A DNA stretch of 64,000 nucleotides, from assembly GCF_900099785.1 (NCBI RefSeq), contig NZ_FNDS01000002.1, forward strand, positions 434,001-498,000, read 5' to 3'. The notes beneath the pieces are model-generated. The model had not been told where the DNA came from and did not search any database. It was given only the letters and a program-made list of their open reading frames with translations. The DNA is from Pseudomonas panipatensis (GTDB taxonomy: Bacteria > Pseudomonadota > Gammaproteobacteria > Pseudomonadales > Pseudomonadaceae). The translations under genes were made by a program, and so were the position numbers. Positions 47,254-55,968 of this stretch are shown here, one piece after another; the stretch's first letter is position 1; the number at the start of each line of letters is the position of its first letter.

Positions 47254-47556
47254 TCAGCTGTAGTTGGAAGGGGTCTTGCGGACGAACTTGATCGAGTACT
47301 TGAAGTCCGGCTTGCGCGTCACGCTGATGGCGCGGCGGCTGACGGTATCGAGGGTGACGTTCCAGAAGCCGGTGCTGGGCACGCGGATGCGCGCGGGGAA
47401 CGTGTCGAAGGCGCCGCCGTGATAGACATGCCGGGCGCCGTTCTTGAAGCTGCGGAAATTGGCATCGGTCATCAGGCGGATGTTGCACGTCCGCGAACAC
47501 TCGATGACCACCAGATCGCCCTCGTTGAGATGTTCGCGTTGATGGATGAACTTCAT
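47254..47556 (-). CDS. DUF1883 family protein
   Basis: A 100-residue protein (MKFIHQREHLNEGDLVVIECSRTCNIRLM...) with a compact beta-rich pattern typical of DUF1883, including HVYHGGAFDTFPARIRVPSTGFWNVTLD. No signal peptide. It is convergent with trmA. In other bacteria this domain can be fused to TIR modules, but here it stands alone. Function is unknown. Confidence 0.88.
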   Translation of the reverse strand: MKFIHQREHLNEGDLVVIECSRTCNIRLMTDANFRSFKNGARHVYHGGAFDTFPARIRVPSTGFWNVTLDTVSRRAISVTRKPDFKYSIKFVRKTPSNYS

Positions 47557-47649
47557 GCTGTCGCCTGCCGCCTGTCGAAAAGCGCAGCACGATAGCACGG
47601 AAGGCCCAGGCGCCCCCAGGGCTGTCGTCGGACCAGCGCAACGGCGATC

Positions 47650-48117
47650 TCAGAGCCCATCGAAATCGGCCTGGCGGAGCTGCTCCGCGGCCACCCCCGG
47701 CGGCTCGGGCGCCACGTCCACCGGGGCCTGGCTGCGACGCGCCAGCCAATACAGGGCGACGATCGCCAGCAGGGAAATGGCGCCGCGATAGAGCAGCCCC
47801 CAGAGGGCGGCGTCGCTGCCCAGGTCGCCCTCGCTCCAGCCGATCAACAGGCGCGACAAGGTCAGGGTGAGCTGCACCAGCACCACCAGGATCAGACCCG
47901 GGCGCAACAGCTCGCGGCGGCGCAAGGCAAACAGCAGGAACAGCGCCAGGGCGAACTGGTGGCCGCCATAGAACACCTGGGCCTCGCTCACCGAGGCCGG
48001 CTCCATCAACAGCATCCCGTTGAGGTTGGCCATCTCGTACGGGCGGACCCAGTACAGCAGGCCCAGGCCGGCCCAGACCATGGCCTGGACCAGCAAGACA
48101 AGGCGGGCGAAGAGCAT
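47650..48117 (-). CDS. DUF4345-like four-helix membrane protein
   Basis: A 155-residue protein with four hydrophobic segments (about 3-22, 43-62, 67-87 and 105-124), beginning MLFARLVLLVQAMVWAGLGLLYWVRP. The pattern YWVRPYEMANLNGM and EAQVFYGGHQFALALFLL fits DUF4345. ATG 48117 has GGAG upstream; upstream extension would add a non-hydrophobic segment. It is divergent from the DUF411 gene. Function is unknown. Confidence 0.8.
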   Translation of the reverse strand: MLFARLVLLVQAMVWAGLGLLYWVRPYEMANLNGMLLMEPASVSEAQVFYGGHQFALALFLLFALRRRELLRPGLILVVLVQLTLTLSRLLIGWSEGDLGSDAALWGLLYRGAISLLAIVALYWLARRSQAPVDVAPEPPGVAAEQLRQADFDGL

Positions 48118-48154
48118 CCGGTTTCTCCTTGGGCCCGACGGGCCGCAGCGGGAT

Positions 48155-48163
48155 TGTGGATAA
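48155..48163 (-). promoter_or_regulatory. DnaA-box match (TGTGGATAA on plus strand)
   Basis: Perfect match in the gap between the DUF4345 and DUF411 genes. Other perfect matches outside the 26-28 kb group are inside coding DNA at 14778, 48709 and 50765. Confidence 0.25.
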
Positions 48164-48289
48164 GCGACGCTGACCGCGACCGCCATGGCGAGTTCGTGGC
48201 CACCCGTCATACGCTGATACAGGGCAAGCGGAGACGGTGGAAGCTATGGGAGTATCCTCCCTGCCCTACTCTTCTGTCAGGAGTTTCCC

Positions 48290-48724
48290 ATGCGCCGCAT
48301 CCTCCTCATCGCCGCCCTGTTCGCTGGCGGTGCCCAGGCCGCCGAGCCGCTGAAGATCGAAGTCCATCGCGACGCCAACTGCGGTTGCTGCAAGGCCTGG
48401 ATCCAGCACCTGCAGGCCAACGGTTTCCAGGTCGAGGACCACGTGGAGAGTGACATGCCGGCGCTGAAGGCGCGCCTGGGTGTCCCGCCCTCCATGGGCT
48501 CCTGCCATACGGCGCTGATCGACGGCAAGTTCGTCGAAGGCCATGTGCCCGCCGCCGACATCCTCACGCTGCGCCAGCGCCCCGACCTGCTCGGCGCCGC
48601 CGCGCCGGGCATGCCGATGGGCTCACCGGGGATGGAAATGGGCGACCACCACGACGCCTATCAAGTGCTCGGCTTGAGCAAGAGCGGCTCGCAGGAAGTG
48701 CTGGCGGATTATCCACAGCGCTGA
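48290..48724 (+). CDS. DUF411 family periplasmic metal-binding protein
   Basis: A 144-residue protein with signal peptide MRRILLIAALFAGGAQAAEP. The mature part has DANCGCCKAW (Cys31, Cys33, Cys34), SCHTALIDGKFVEGHVP (Cys72, His73) and a C-terminal Met/His segment MPMGSPGMEMGDHHDAY that looks like a copper site. The DUF411 family is often encoded near copper-resistance genes. Ribosome-binding site CAGGAG is strong. The region here has no other copper gene within 10 kb. Confidence 0.92.
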   Translation: MRRILLIAALFAGGAQAAEPLKIEVHRDANCGCCKAWIQHLQANGFQVEDHVESDMPALKARLGVPPSMGSCHTALIDGKFVEGHVPAADILTLRQRPDLLGAAAPGMPMGSPGMEMGDHHDAYQVLGLSKSGSQEVLADYPQR

Positions 48725-48748
48725 GCGCGCACGGCGACGGCAAAAAAC

Positions 48749-48772
48749 AAGGGCGGCCAATTGGCCGCCCTT
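48749..48772. terminator. Bidirectional terminator, perfect 24-base palindrome
   Basis: AAGGGCGGCCAA and TTGGCCGCCCTT, preceded by AAAAAAC and followed by TTCTTTCT. Serves the convergent DUF411 and aminotransferase genes. Confidence 0.88.
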
Positions 48773-48789
48773 TTCTTTCTATGAGCGCC

Positions 48790-50019
48790 TCACTCGGCGC
48801 TCTTGCCCGCCGCCCTGGGCAACAGCCCATCGGCGCGGAACATCGCCTTGATCCCGCGCACGGCCTGGCGCAGGCGGTCGCGGTTCTCGATCAGGGCGAA
48901 GCGCACATGGTCGTCGCCGTAATCGCCGAAGCCGATGCCCGGCGATACCGAGACCTTGGCGTCCTGCAGCAGCTTCTTGGCGAATTCCAGCGAGCCCATG
49001 TGCGCATAGGGCTCGGGGATCTTCGCCCAGACATACATGGAAGCCTTGGGATTCTCGACCATCCAGCCGGCCTCGTGCAGGCCCTTGACCAGCACGTCGC
49101 GGCGCTGCTGGTACTGGCTGGCGATGTCGCGCACGCACTGCTGGTCGCCTTCCAGGGCGGCGATGGCGGCCACCTGCAGCGGGGTGAAGGTGCCGTAGTC
49201 GTGGTAGCTCTTTATCCGCGCCAGGGCCGAGACCAGCTCCGGGTTGCCGACCATGAAGCCGATGCGCCAGCCGGCCATGTTGTAGCTCTTCGACAGGGTG
49301 AAGAACTCCACGGCGATGTCCTTGGCGCCCGGCACCTGCATGATCGACGGCGCCTTCCAGCCGTCGAAGACGATGTCGGCATAGGCCAGGTCGTGCACCA
49401 CCAGCACGTCGTACTGCTTGGCCAGGGCCACCACGCGCTCGAAGAAGTCCAGCTCGACGCACTGCGCGGTCGGGTTGGAGGGGAAGCCGAGGATCATCAT
49501 CTTCGGCTTGGGAATGGACTCGCGGATCGCCCGTTCCAGCTCGGTGAAGAAGTCGATGCCCGGCACCAGCGGCACCGAGCGCACCTGGGCGCCGGCGATC
49601 ACCGCGCCGTAGATATGGATCGGGTAACTGGGGTTGGGCACCAGGATGTTGTCACCGTGGTCCAGGGTGGCCAGCATCAGGTGCGCCAGGCCCTCCTTGG
49701 AACCGATGGTGACGATGGCTTCGCTTTCCGGGTCGATGTCGACCGCGTAGCGCTCCTTGTACCAGTGCGAGATGGCCCGGCGCAGGCGCGGGATGCCGCG
49801 CGAGGTGGAATAGCCGTGGGTGTCTTCGCGCTGGGCGACCTGCACCAGCTTCTCGACGATGTGCGGCGGGGTCGGGCCATCGGGGTTGCCCATCGACAGG
49901 TCGATGATGTCTTCGCCGCGACGGCGCGCGGCCATCTTCAGTTCGGCGGTGATGTTGAAGACGTAGGGCGGGAGACGATCGATGCGCGAAAAGCGGCGAG
50001 CTGAACGGGGTTCAGTCAT
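48790..50019 (-). CDS. alaC: Class I aminotransferase, AlaC type (glutamate-pyruvate transaminase)
   Basis: A 409-residue PLP enzyme. PLP-binding landmarks: [52 protein letters not shown], and [13 protein letters not shown] with the Schiff-base Lys244. It matches the AlaC/YfdZ group of alanine-synthesising transaminases in Pseudomonas. ATG 50019 ([21 protein letters not shown]) is favoured; longer in-frame starts would overlap the promoter of the divergent phzF-like gene. Confidence 0.9.
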   Translation of the reverse strand: MTEPRSARRFSRIDRLPPYVFNITAELKMAARRRGEDIIDLSMGNPDGPTPPHIVEKLVQVAQREDTHGYSTSRGIPRLRRAISHWYKERYAVDIDPESEAIVTIGSKEGLAHLMLATLDHGDNILVPNPSYPIHIYGAVIAGAQVRSVPLVPGIDFFTELERAIRESIPKPKMMILGFPSNPTAQCVELDFFERVVALAKQYDVLVVHDLAYADIVFDGWKAPSIMQVPGAKDIAVEFFTLSKSYNMAGWRIGFMVGNPELVSALARIKSYHDYGTFTPLQVAAIAALEGDQQCVRDIASQYQQRRDVLVKGLHEAGWMVENPKASMYVWAKIPEPYAHMGSLEFAKKLLQDAKVSVSPGIGFGDYGDDHVRFALIENRDRLRQAVRGIKAMFRADGLLPRAAGKSAE

Positions 50020-50165
50020 GATTTCCTCGATTAACGTAAGCGCCCGGAACCGTCCGAGCGACGCCGGCCACTGCTGTGGCCTGAAAAGCGCGGGGCTTTC
50101 TTGTCGGCGAACATATCCGCCGCTAGGCTCGCTGTCGAGTCCTTCTTTCGTCGCCCTGGAGTCCC

Positions 50166-51026
50166 ATGTTCCCACTGCATTACTGGCAACTGGATGTCTT
50201 CGCCGAGCGTCCGCTGAGCGGCAACGGCCTGGCGGTGTTCGCCGACGCCCGCGGCCTGAGTGACGCCACCCTGCAAGCCCTGACCCAGGAGCTGCGTCAG
50301 TTCGAGACCATCTTCCTCTACCCCAGCGCCGAGCTGGACACCTACTCCGCGCGCATTTTCACCCTGGAGGAGGAACTACCCTTCGCCGGCCATCCGCTGC
50401 TCGGCGCCGCCGCGCTGCTGCACCATATCCACCAGCGCGGCGAGCAGGAGAACTGGACGCTGCAACTGGCCACCAAGCAGGTCAGCCTGAGCACGCGGCG
50501 CCATGGCGCCGGCTTCCAGGCACAGATGAACCAGGGCCAGGCCGAGTTCGGCGCCACCCTCGACGCGGAAGGCCGGCACTGGTTCGCCAACGCCTTCTCG
50601 CTGCATCCCGACGACCTCGCCGACTACCCCGCGCGGGTGGTCAGCACCGGCCTGCCGTACCTGCTGCTGCCGGTTCGCGCACAAGCCCTCGGGCGTATCC
50701 GCCAGCGCGCCGAGCTCAGCGCGCGGCTGGCGGCCATCGGCGCCGCCTTTGTGTTCCTGGTCGATGTGGATAACCGCGAGGGGCGCACCTGGGACAGCGC
50801 CGGGCTGGTCGAAGACGTCGCCACCGGCAGCGCTGCCGGCCCGGTCGCCGCCTACCTGGTGGAACTGGGCAAAGCCCAGCGCGGCGAGACCTTCGAGCTG
50901 GCCCAGGGCCGCTTCCTCGGCCGCCCGAGCCGCTTGGAAGTGAAGATCGGCAACGACGGTCAGATCCTGGTCGGTGGCAAGGTGCAGTTGCTGGCGCGCG
51001 CCGAGCTGCTCTGCGCGCTCGACTGA
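50166..51026 (+). CDS. PhzF family isomerase-like protein
   Basis: A 286-residue protein of the PhzF/diaminopimelate epimerase-like fold. The catalytic Glu is Glu47 in [11 protein letters not shown]; also seen are [21 protein letters not shown], the GHP loop and [17 protein letters not shown]. No phenazine genes are near, so this is not a phenazine enzyme; most such family members have unknown substrates. It is a single-gene unit upstream of the metallopeptidase. Confidence 0.9.
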   Translation: MFPLHYWQLDVFAERPLSGNGLAVFADARGLSDATLQALTQELRQFETIFLYPSAELDTYSARIFTLEEELPFAGHPLLGAAALLHHIHQRGEQENWTLQLATKQVSLSTRRHGAGFQAQMNQGQAEFGATLDAEGRHWFANAFSLHPDDLADYPARVVSTGLPYLLLPVRAQALGRIRQRAELSARLAAIGAAFVFLVDVDNREGRTWDSAGLVEDVATGSAAGPVAAYLVELGKAQRGETFELAQGRFLGRPSRLEVKIGNDGQILVGGKVQLLARAELLCALD

Positions 51027-51093
51027 CGACCGGCGTGGCCGGGGCCGGTCCCGGCGACGACACTGAATCCCACCTTTCGCAGGAGAAAACGCC

Positions 51094-51984
51094 ATGCTCT
51101 GGGGCAAAGGACGACGCAGCGACAACGTAGTGGACGCCCGTGACGAGGACGCCGGTGGCGGTGGCGGCCTGCGCATCGGCGGCCGCGGCCTGAGCCTGGG
51201 CGGCGTCGCCGTGGTGGTGGTGGTCGGCCTGTTGATGGGCCAGGACCCGATGCAGATTCTCGGCAGCCTGCTCGGCCAGATGGATGCCACCCAGGCGCCG
51301 GCGCCCCGCCCGGCGCAGGGGCGCCCGGCCAGCGGCAACGATCCGCAGGTGGATTTCGTGCGTGCCATGCTCGGCGACACCGAGGACACCTGGGGGCAGA
51401 TTTTCGCCCACAGCAACAAGGCGTACGAGCAGCCCAAGCTGATCCTCTTCAACGGTGGCGTAAGCTCCGCCTGCGGCTTCGCCTCCTCGGCGGTCGGGCC
51501 TTTCTACTGCCCCGGCGACCACCGGGTCTACCTCGACCTGGGGTTCTTCCGCGAGATGGAGCAGCGCTTCTCCGCCGCCGGCGATTTCGCCCGTGCCTAC
51601 GTGATCGCCCACGAGGTCGGCCACCATGTGCAGAACCTGCTGGGCATCTCCGCCAAGATCCAGGCCGCGCGCCAGCGCGGTGCGCGCATGGAGGGCGCCG
51701 ACGGGCTCTCCGTGCGCCAGGAACTACAGGCCGACTGCTTTGCCGGGGTCTGGGCCAATCGCGCCCAGCAGCGCCTGCACTGGCTGGAACCGGGCGACCT
51801 GGAAAGCGCCCTGAACGCCGCCAATGCCATCGGCGATGACCGCCTGCAACGCCAGGCACGCGGCAGCGTGATGCCGGACTCCTTCACCCACGGCACCTCG
51901 GCGCAGCGGGTGCGCTGGTTCAAGGTCGGGTTCGAGAGCGGCGCGCCGGGCAAGTGCGACACCTTCAAGGCGCAGGCGCTCTGA
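51094..51984 (+). CDS. Neutral zinc metallopeptidase (YpfJ/KPN_02809 family)
   Basis: A 296-residue protein with one membrane segment (GGVAVVVVVGLLMG, about residues 45-58) and a C-terminal zinc metallopeptidase domain. The zinc motif is HEVGHHVQ, with His173. The family segment PFYCPGDHRVYLDLGFF is intact, and LQADCFAGVWANRAQ (ExxADxxA-like) gives the third ligand. It faces the periplasm by topology. Substrate is unknown. The start follows AGGAG eight bases upstream. Confidence 0.92.
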   Translation: MLWGKGRRSDNVVDARDEDAGGGGGLRIGGRGLSLGGVAVVVVVGLLMGQDPMQILGSLLGQMDATQAPAPRPAQGRPASGNDPQVDFVRAMLGDTEDTWGQIFAHSNKAYEQPKLILFNGGVSSACGFASSAVGPFYCPGDHRVYLDLGFFREMEQRFSAAGDFARAYVIAHEVGHHVQNLLGISAKIQAARQRGARMEGADGLSVRQELQADCFAGVWANRAQQRLHWLEPGDLESALNAANAIGDDRLQRQARGSVMPDSFTHGTSAQRVRWFKVGFESGAPGKCDTFKAQAL

Positions 51985-52028
51985 GCCTCGCCGCCGGCCG
52001 GGGGCAGTCACCGCGCCTGCGCCTGGAC

Positions 52029-52466
52029 TCAACCCAGGCAGCGGCGCAGCGCGCCGACGAAATGCACCGGATCGACCGGCTTGAGCATGAAGTCCAGCAC
52101 GTTCAGCTCCATCGCGTCGATCAGCTCGCGGGTCTGCGCATGGCCGGAGAGGACGATGATCGGCAGGAAGGTGCCGGCGCTCTTCAACTGGCGGATTAGG
52201 TCGAGCCCGGAGCCGTCATGCTCCATGCGCAGGTCGGTGACCAGCAGGTCGATGCCAGCCTCGTCCCGGCTGATCCGGCGCATGGCCGCGGCGGCGCTGC
52301 TGGCGGTCAGGCAGTGGAAATTCGCACGCTCGATCCAGTGGCGCATTTTCGCCAGCACTTGGCGGTCATCGTCGACCAGTAGCACCACGGGGCGTGACTG
52401 CGATCCGGCAGTCACCTCCAGTAACGCTTCGATTTCCTCTTCACTGAGGATGCTGTTGTGCGACAT
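52029..52466 (-). CDS. Stand-alone response-regulator receiver protein with FliM-like N-terminal peptide
   Basis: A 145-residue protein with one receiver (REC) domain and no output domain. Acidic pair in LLVDDDRQVLAK (31-40), phospho-acceptor Asp78 (LLVTDLRMEH), Ser107 and Lys129 (MLKPVD) are all intact. Residues 5-16 (SILSEEEIEALL) match the N-terminal peptide of FliM (SILSQAEIDALL in E. coli), which is the CheY-binding element of the flagellar switch. ATG 52466 is the best start: the upstream frame has an atypical sequence. No kinase gene is adjacent. Its partner is unknown. Confidence 0.88.
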   Translation of the reverse strand: MSHNSILSEEEIEALLEVTAGSQSRPVVLLVDDDRQVLAKMRHWIERANFHCLTASSAAAAMRRISRDEAGIDLLVTDLRMEHDGSGLDLIRQLKSAGTFLPIIVLSGHAQTRELIDAMELNVLDFMLKPVDPVHFVGALRRCLG

Positions 52467-52556
52467 GGAGAAGGCACCGCCAGGGCAAGCCATTTGCCAT
52501 CGAGTATAGCGGCATAACGCCACACCGCTGGCCGACCGGCATTTTCCTCCAGACGC

Positions 52557-52612
52557 AAAAAAAAGGGCCGCCATGCAGCCCTGGAGAAACGCCGGCATCC
52601 GCCACCGGCGTT
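52557..52612 (-). terminator. Terminator region of the acyl-CoA ligase gene
   Basis: On the minus strand a hairpin AACGCCGG/CCGGCGTT is followed by GGGC/GCCC and a run of eight T. Position is immediately after the stop at 52618. Confidence 0.7.
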
Positions 52613-52617
52613 ATGGC

Positions 52618-54516
52618 TCAGCAGGCCCTGGCCAGGCCGGCGCCAGAGAGGCGCGCAGCGATCTCGGCGAGGATCGCCGGATCGTCGATGGTCGAGGGCG
52701 GCGCATAGGTTTCGCCGTCGGCGATCTTGCGCAGCACCGCGCGCAGGATCTTCCCGGAGCGGGTCTTGGGCAGGCGCTTGACCACCACCACGCGCTGGAA
52801 GCAGGCCAGCGCGCCGATGCGCTCGCGGACCAGCGCCACCAGCTCGCGCTGCAGGGCTTCCTCGGCAATCCGCGCGTCGTCCTTGAGCACCACCAGGCCC
52901 AGCGGCACATGGCCCTTGAGCGCATCCTGCACGGCGATCACCGCGCACTCGGCGACTGCCTCGTGCAGCGCCAGCAGTTCCTCCATCTCGCCGGTGGACA
53001 GGCGGTGGCCGGAGACGTTAATCACATCGTCGGTGCGGCCCATGATGTAGACGAAACCGTCCTCGTCGACGTAGCCGCCGTCGCCGGTGTGATAGTAGCC
53101 GGGGAAGGCCCGCAGGTAGGCCTGCAGGTAACGCGGGTGGTCGTTCCACAGGGTCTGCGCGCAGCCGGGCGGCAACGGCAGGGAAATCACGATGGAGCCG
53201 GTCTCGTTGGGGCCGAGCAGGCGGCCTTCCTCGTCCACCACCTGCACGTGGTAGCCGGGCACCGCGCGGTTGCTCGAACCGGCGCGCAGCTCATGGCCAT
53301 CGAGCCCGGTGCAGGGCGCGGTCACCGGCCAGCCGGTCTCGGTCTGCCACCAGTGGTCGTGCACCGGCTTGCCGGTCAGTTCCTCCAGCCAGTGCTGGGT
53401 GCTGCTGTCGAGCTTCTCGCCAGCGAGGAACAACTGGCGCAGCGAACTCAGGTCGTAGTTGGCGAGCAATTCGCCATGCGGGTCTTCCTTGCGGATCGCG
53501 CGGATCGCCGTGGGCGCGCAGAACAGCGCGTTGACCCGGTGTTCCTCGATGACCCGCCAGTAGGCGCCGGCATCCGGGGTGCGCACCGGCTTGCCCTCGT
53601 AGAACAGCGTGGTGCAGCCGTTCATCAGCGGGCCATAGACGATCAGCGAATGGCCGACCACCCAGCCGACATCGGAAATCCCCCACCAGACGTCGCCGGC
53701 CTGCATGCCGAAGATGGTCGGCAGGGCGTAGTGCAAGGCCACCGCGTGGCCTCCGTTGTCGCGCACGATGCCCTTGGGTTTGCCGGTGGTGCCGGAGGTA
53801 TACATGATGTACAGCGGGTCGCCGCTGGCCAGCTCCACCGGCTCGGCCGGTTCGGCGTGGGCCACCGTCTCGCGCCAGTCCAGGTCGCGCCCGGGGTACA
53901 GCTCGGCCATCGCCTGCGGGCGCTGCCAGACCAGCACATGGGCCGGCTGGTGCATGGCCAGCTCCAGGGCCTTGTCGACCAATGGCTTGTATTCGATGAC
54001 CCGGTCGAACTCCAGGCCGCAGGAAGCGGTGAGCAGCAGCTTGGGCTTGGCGTCGTCGATGCGCAGGGCCAGTTCGTAGGGGGCGAAGCCACCGAACACC
54101 ACCGAGTGCACCGCGCCGATGCGCGCGCAGGCGAGCATGGCCATGGCCGCCTGCGGCACCATCGGCATGTAGATGATCACGCCGTCGCCCTTGCCCACGC
54201 CGAGGGCGCGCAAAGCGCCGGCCAGGCGCGCGACTTCATCGCGCAGCTCGCGGTAGCTGTAGGTTTGCTGGGAGCCGGTGACCGGCGAGTCGTAGATCAA
54301 CGCCGCCTGCTCGCCACGACCGAGGGCGATCTGCCGGTCGAGGGCCAGGTAGCTGCTGTTCAGGGTGCCATCGGCGAACCAGCGATGGCTGCCGTCGGCG
54401 AGGTTTTCGAGAATGTTGCGCGGAGGCCGGTACCAGGCCACGGCGGCGGCCTGTTCGGCCCAGAAACTGGCAGGGTCCGCAATGGAGCGGTCGTAGCATT
54501 GCCGGTAATTCATCAT
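52618..54516 (-). CDS. prpE: Propionyl-CoA (or acetyl-CoA) synthetase, PrpE-type
   Basis: A 632-residue AMP-forming ligase making propionyl-CoA from propionate, ATP and CoA. Landmarks: YTSGTTGKPKGIVRDNGGH, WWQTETGWP, YHTGDGGYVDEDGFVYIMGRTDDVINVSGHRLSTGEMEE, and the acetylatable Lys in PKTRSGKILRAVLRK near residue 590. It has the PrpE N-terminus MNYRQCYDRSIADPASFW. Starts at 54516 or 54513 (tandem ATG) are equivalent; AGAGGG fits the second better. No prpBCD genes are near. An AraC-type regulator is divergent. Confidence 0.88.
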   Translation of the reverse strand: MMNYRQCYDRSIADPASFWAEQAAAVAWYRPPRNILENLADGSHRWFADGTLNSSYLALDRQIALGRGEQAALIYDSPVTGSQQTYSYRELRDEVARLAGALRALGVGKGDGVIIYMPMVPQAAMAMLACARIGAVHSVVFGGFAPYELALRIDDAKPKLLLTASCGLEFDRVIEYKPLVDKALELAMHQPAHVLVWQRPQAMAELYPGRDLDWRETVAHAEPAEPVELASGDPLYIMYTSGTTGKPKGIVRDNGGHAVALHYALPTIFGMQAGDVWWGISDVGWVVGHSLIVYGPLMNGCTTLFYEGKPVRTPDAGAYWRVIEEHRVNALFCAPTAIRAIRKEDPHGELLANYDLSSLRQLFLAGEKLDSSTQHWLEELTGKPVHDHWWQTETGWPVTAPCTGLDGHELRAGSSNRAVPGYHVQVVDEEGRLLGPNETGSIVISLPLPPGCAQTLWNDHPRYLQAYLRAFPGYYHTGDGGYVDEDGFVYIMGRTDDVINVSGHRLSTGEMEELLALHEAVAECAVIAVQDALKGHVPLGLVVLKDDARIAEEALQRELVALVRERIGALACFQRVVVVKRLPKTRSGKILRAVLRKIADGETYAPPSTIDDPAILAEIAARLSGAGLARAC

Positions 54517-54742
54517 CTGACCCTCTGAATTGTTGTTATCGAGGTCGAATAACGAGTATGGACAGGCCCCGTGGGGTCGCCATCAACCTTTGGTCGTACG
54601 CCGGCGGCACCCTCCCTCAGGATCGCGCCGGCCGGCCGCAAGCCGCCTCGGCACGGGGCGAAACCGGCTTTTATTGCTGGACCACCATGCAGTGACCAGG
54701 ACCAGGGCAAAGCTATCACCGGCGCAGCACGGCAAAGATCGA

Positions 54743-54771
54743 CTAAATTGTCGTCTTGATGGATTAAATTG
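54743..54771. promoter_or_regulatory. Direct-repeat operator between prpE and the AraC-type gene
   Basis: CTAAATTG (54743-54750) and TTAAATTG (54764-54771), a shared TAAATTG repeated at exactly 21 bases (two helical turns), as in AraC/XylS sites. Low-GC DNA in a GC-rich gap, 18 bases before the regulator's ATG. Confidence 0.5.
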
Positions 54772-54788
54772 CTGAGCCTGCTATCCAG

Positions 54789-55682
54789 ATGTCGAGAACC
54801 TCCGACTGGCCCCTGCCACCCGACAGCCTGCGCCTGCTGCTGCCTCCGGCGCTGCAGGCGAAACTCGCCGCGCACCCGCTGAGCCGCGATCTCTATCCCA
54901 CCTCCATGGGCCACTACCGCCGCGCCCACGGGCACCAGATGAGCCGCGACCGCCACGACGACCACCTGCTGATCTACTGCAGCGAAGGCGGCGCTGACTT
55001 GCAGGTGCAGAGCGCCAGCGGGCCCCAGGACTTCCGCGTCGGCTGCGGCGACCTGATCTGGCTGCCGCCGGGCCTGGCCCATGCGTACCGCGCCGACGCC
55101 GAGCAGCCCTGGAGCATTTCCTGGGTGCACCTGCGCGGCGATGGCGCTGCCTGGCTGCGCCAGGCCGCCGGCTACGACAGCGCGCCGCTGCGCCACTGGG
55201 GCGTGCAGCACGCGCTGCTCAACGGCTTCGCCCAACTGCTGGAGGCGCGCCACAGTGGCTATCGCTTCCAGCCCTTCCTGCTCGCCGCCAGCCGCCTGCG
55301 CGCCCTGCTCTGCCAACTGCCCCTGTTGCGCCCGCTGCGCGAGGGCGGGCTGGACCTGGAAAGCCTGCACGGGTACATGCGCGAGAACCTCCAGCGGCGC
55401 CTGGAACTGACGCAACTGGCGGCCTTCTGCAACCTGTCGAAGTTCCACTTCGTCAACCGCTACCGGGCCCTGACCGGGCGCACCCCGGTGCAGCACTTCC
55501 TGCACCTGAAGATCGAATACGCCTGCCAGTTGCTGGACAGCAGCGGGCACAGCGTGGCCCAGGTCAGCGAGGCGCTGGGGTACGACGACAGCTATTACTT
55601 TTCACGGCTGTTCAGCAAGGTCATGGGCATGTCGCCGAGCGCCTATCGCGCGCGCCTGGGCGAGGGTCGCGGCGGCGCCTGA
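54789..55682 (+). CDS. AraC family transcriptional regulator (MmsR-like)
   Basis: A 297-residue regulator. The N-terminal cupin-like sensor half has HDDHLLIYCSEGGADLQV and GDLIWLPPGLAHAYRAD (near residue 75-100). The C-terminal two-HTH domain (about 200-292) has LTQLAAFCNLSKFHFVNRYRALTGRTPVQHFLHLKI and VSEALGYDDSYYFSRLFSKVMGMSPSAYR. Divergent from the prpE-type ligase. In P. aeruginosa the MmsR regulator of valine catabolism lies near a similar ligase, which I recall; mmsAB is absent here. Confidence 0.9.
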   Translation: MSRTSDWPLPPDSLRLLLPPALQAKLAAHPLSRDLYPTSMGHYRRAHGHQMSRDRHDDHLLIYCSEGGADLQVQSASGPQDFRVGCGDLIWLPPGLAHAYRADAEQPWSISWVHLRGDGAAWLRQAAGYDSAPLRHWGVQHALLNGFAQLLEARHSGYRFQPFLLAASRLRALLCQLPLLRPLREGGLDLESLHGYMRENLQRRLELTQLAAFCNLSKFHFVNRYRALTGRTPVQHFLHLKIEYACQLLDSSGHSVAQVSEALGYDDSYYFSRLFSKVMGMSPSAYRARLGEGRGGA

Positions 55683-55771
55683 GGGGGCCGCGGCCGATCG
55701 TCGCGTGGCGGTTTGCGACGGGCCGGGGGAACTACACTCAGGTCTCCCCTTGCTCCTCCTGGTGACGAATC

Positions 55772-55942
55772 ATGCACATCCTTGTCCGTCCATCGGCCAA
55801 CACCAAGAGCCAACGCTGGCAAGTCTGCCTCGACCAGATGGCCGTCGATTTCCGCAGCGAAAAAGAAGCCCGGCTATACGTCTCCACCCTGGAAGCGCGC
55901 CTGCGCGCCCCGCACCTGCTGCCCCCGCAAAGCCCTCGCTAG
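55772..55942 (+). CDS. Small conserved protein, 56 aa
   Basis: An ATG at 55772 opens 56 codons (MHILVRPSANTKSQRWQVCL...) ending at TAG 55942. Composition is normal for a small alpha/beta protein: WQVCLDQMAVDFRSEKEARLY then LEARLRAPH. The ribosome-binding site is weak (GGTGA). I believe similar short proteins occur in Pseudomonas but could not check. It lies between the AraC-type gene and the convergent MFS exporter. Confidence 0.6.
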   Translation: MHILVRPSANTKSQRWQVCLDQMAVDFRSEKEARLYVSTLEARLRAPHLLPPQSPR

Positions 55943-55968
55943 AGGAGCTGAAGTGCGCGGAGCGGTAT

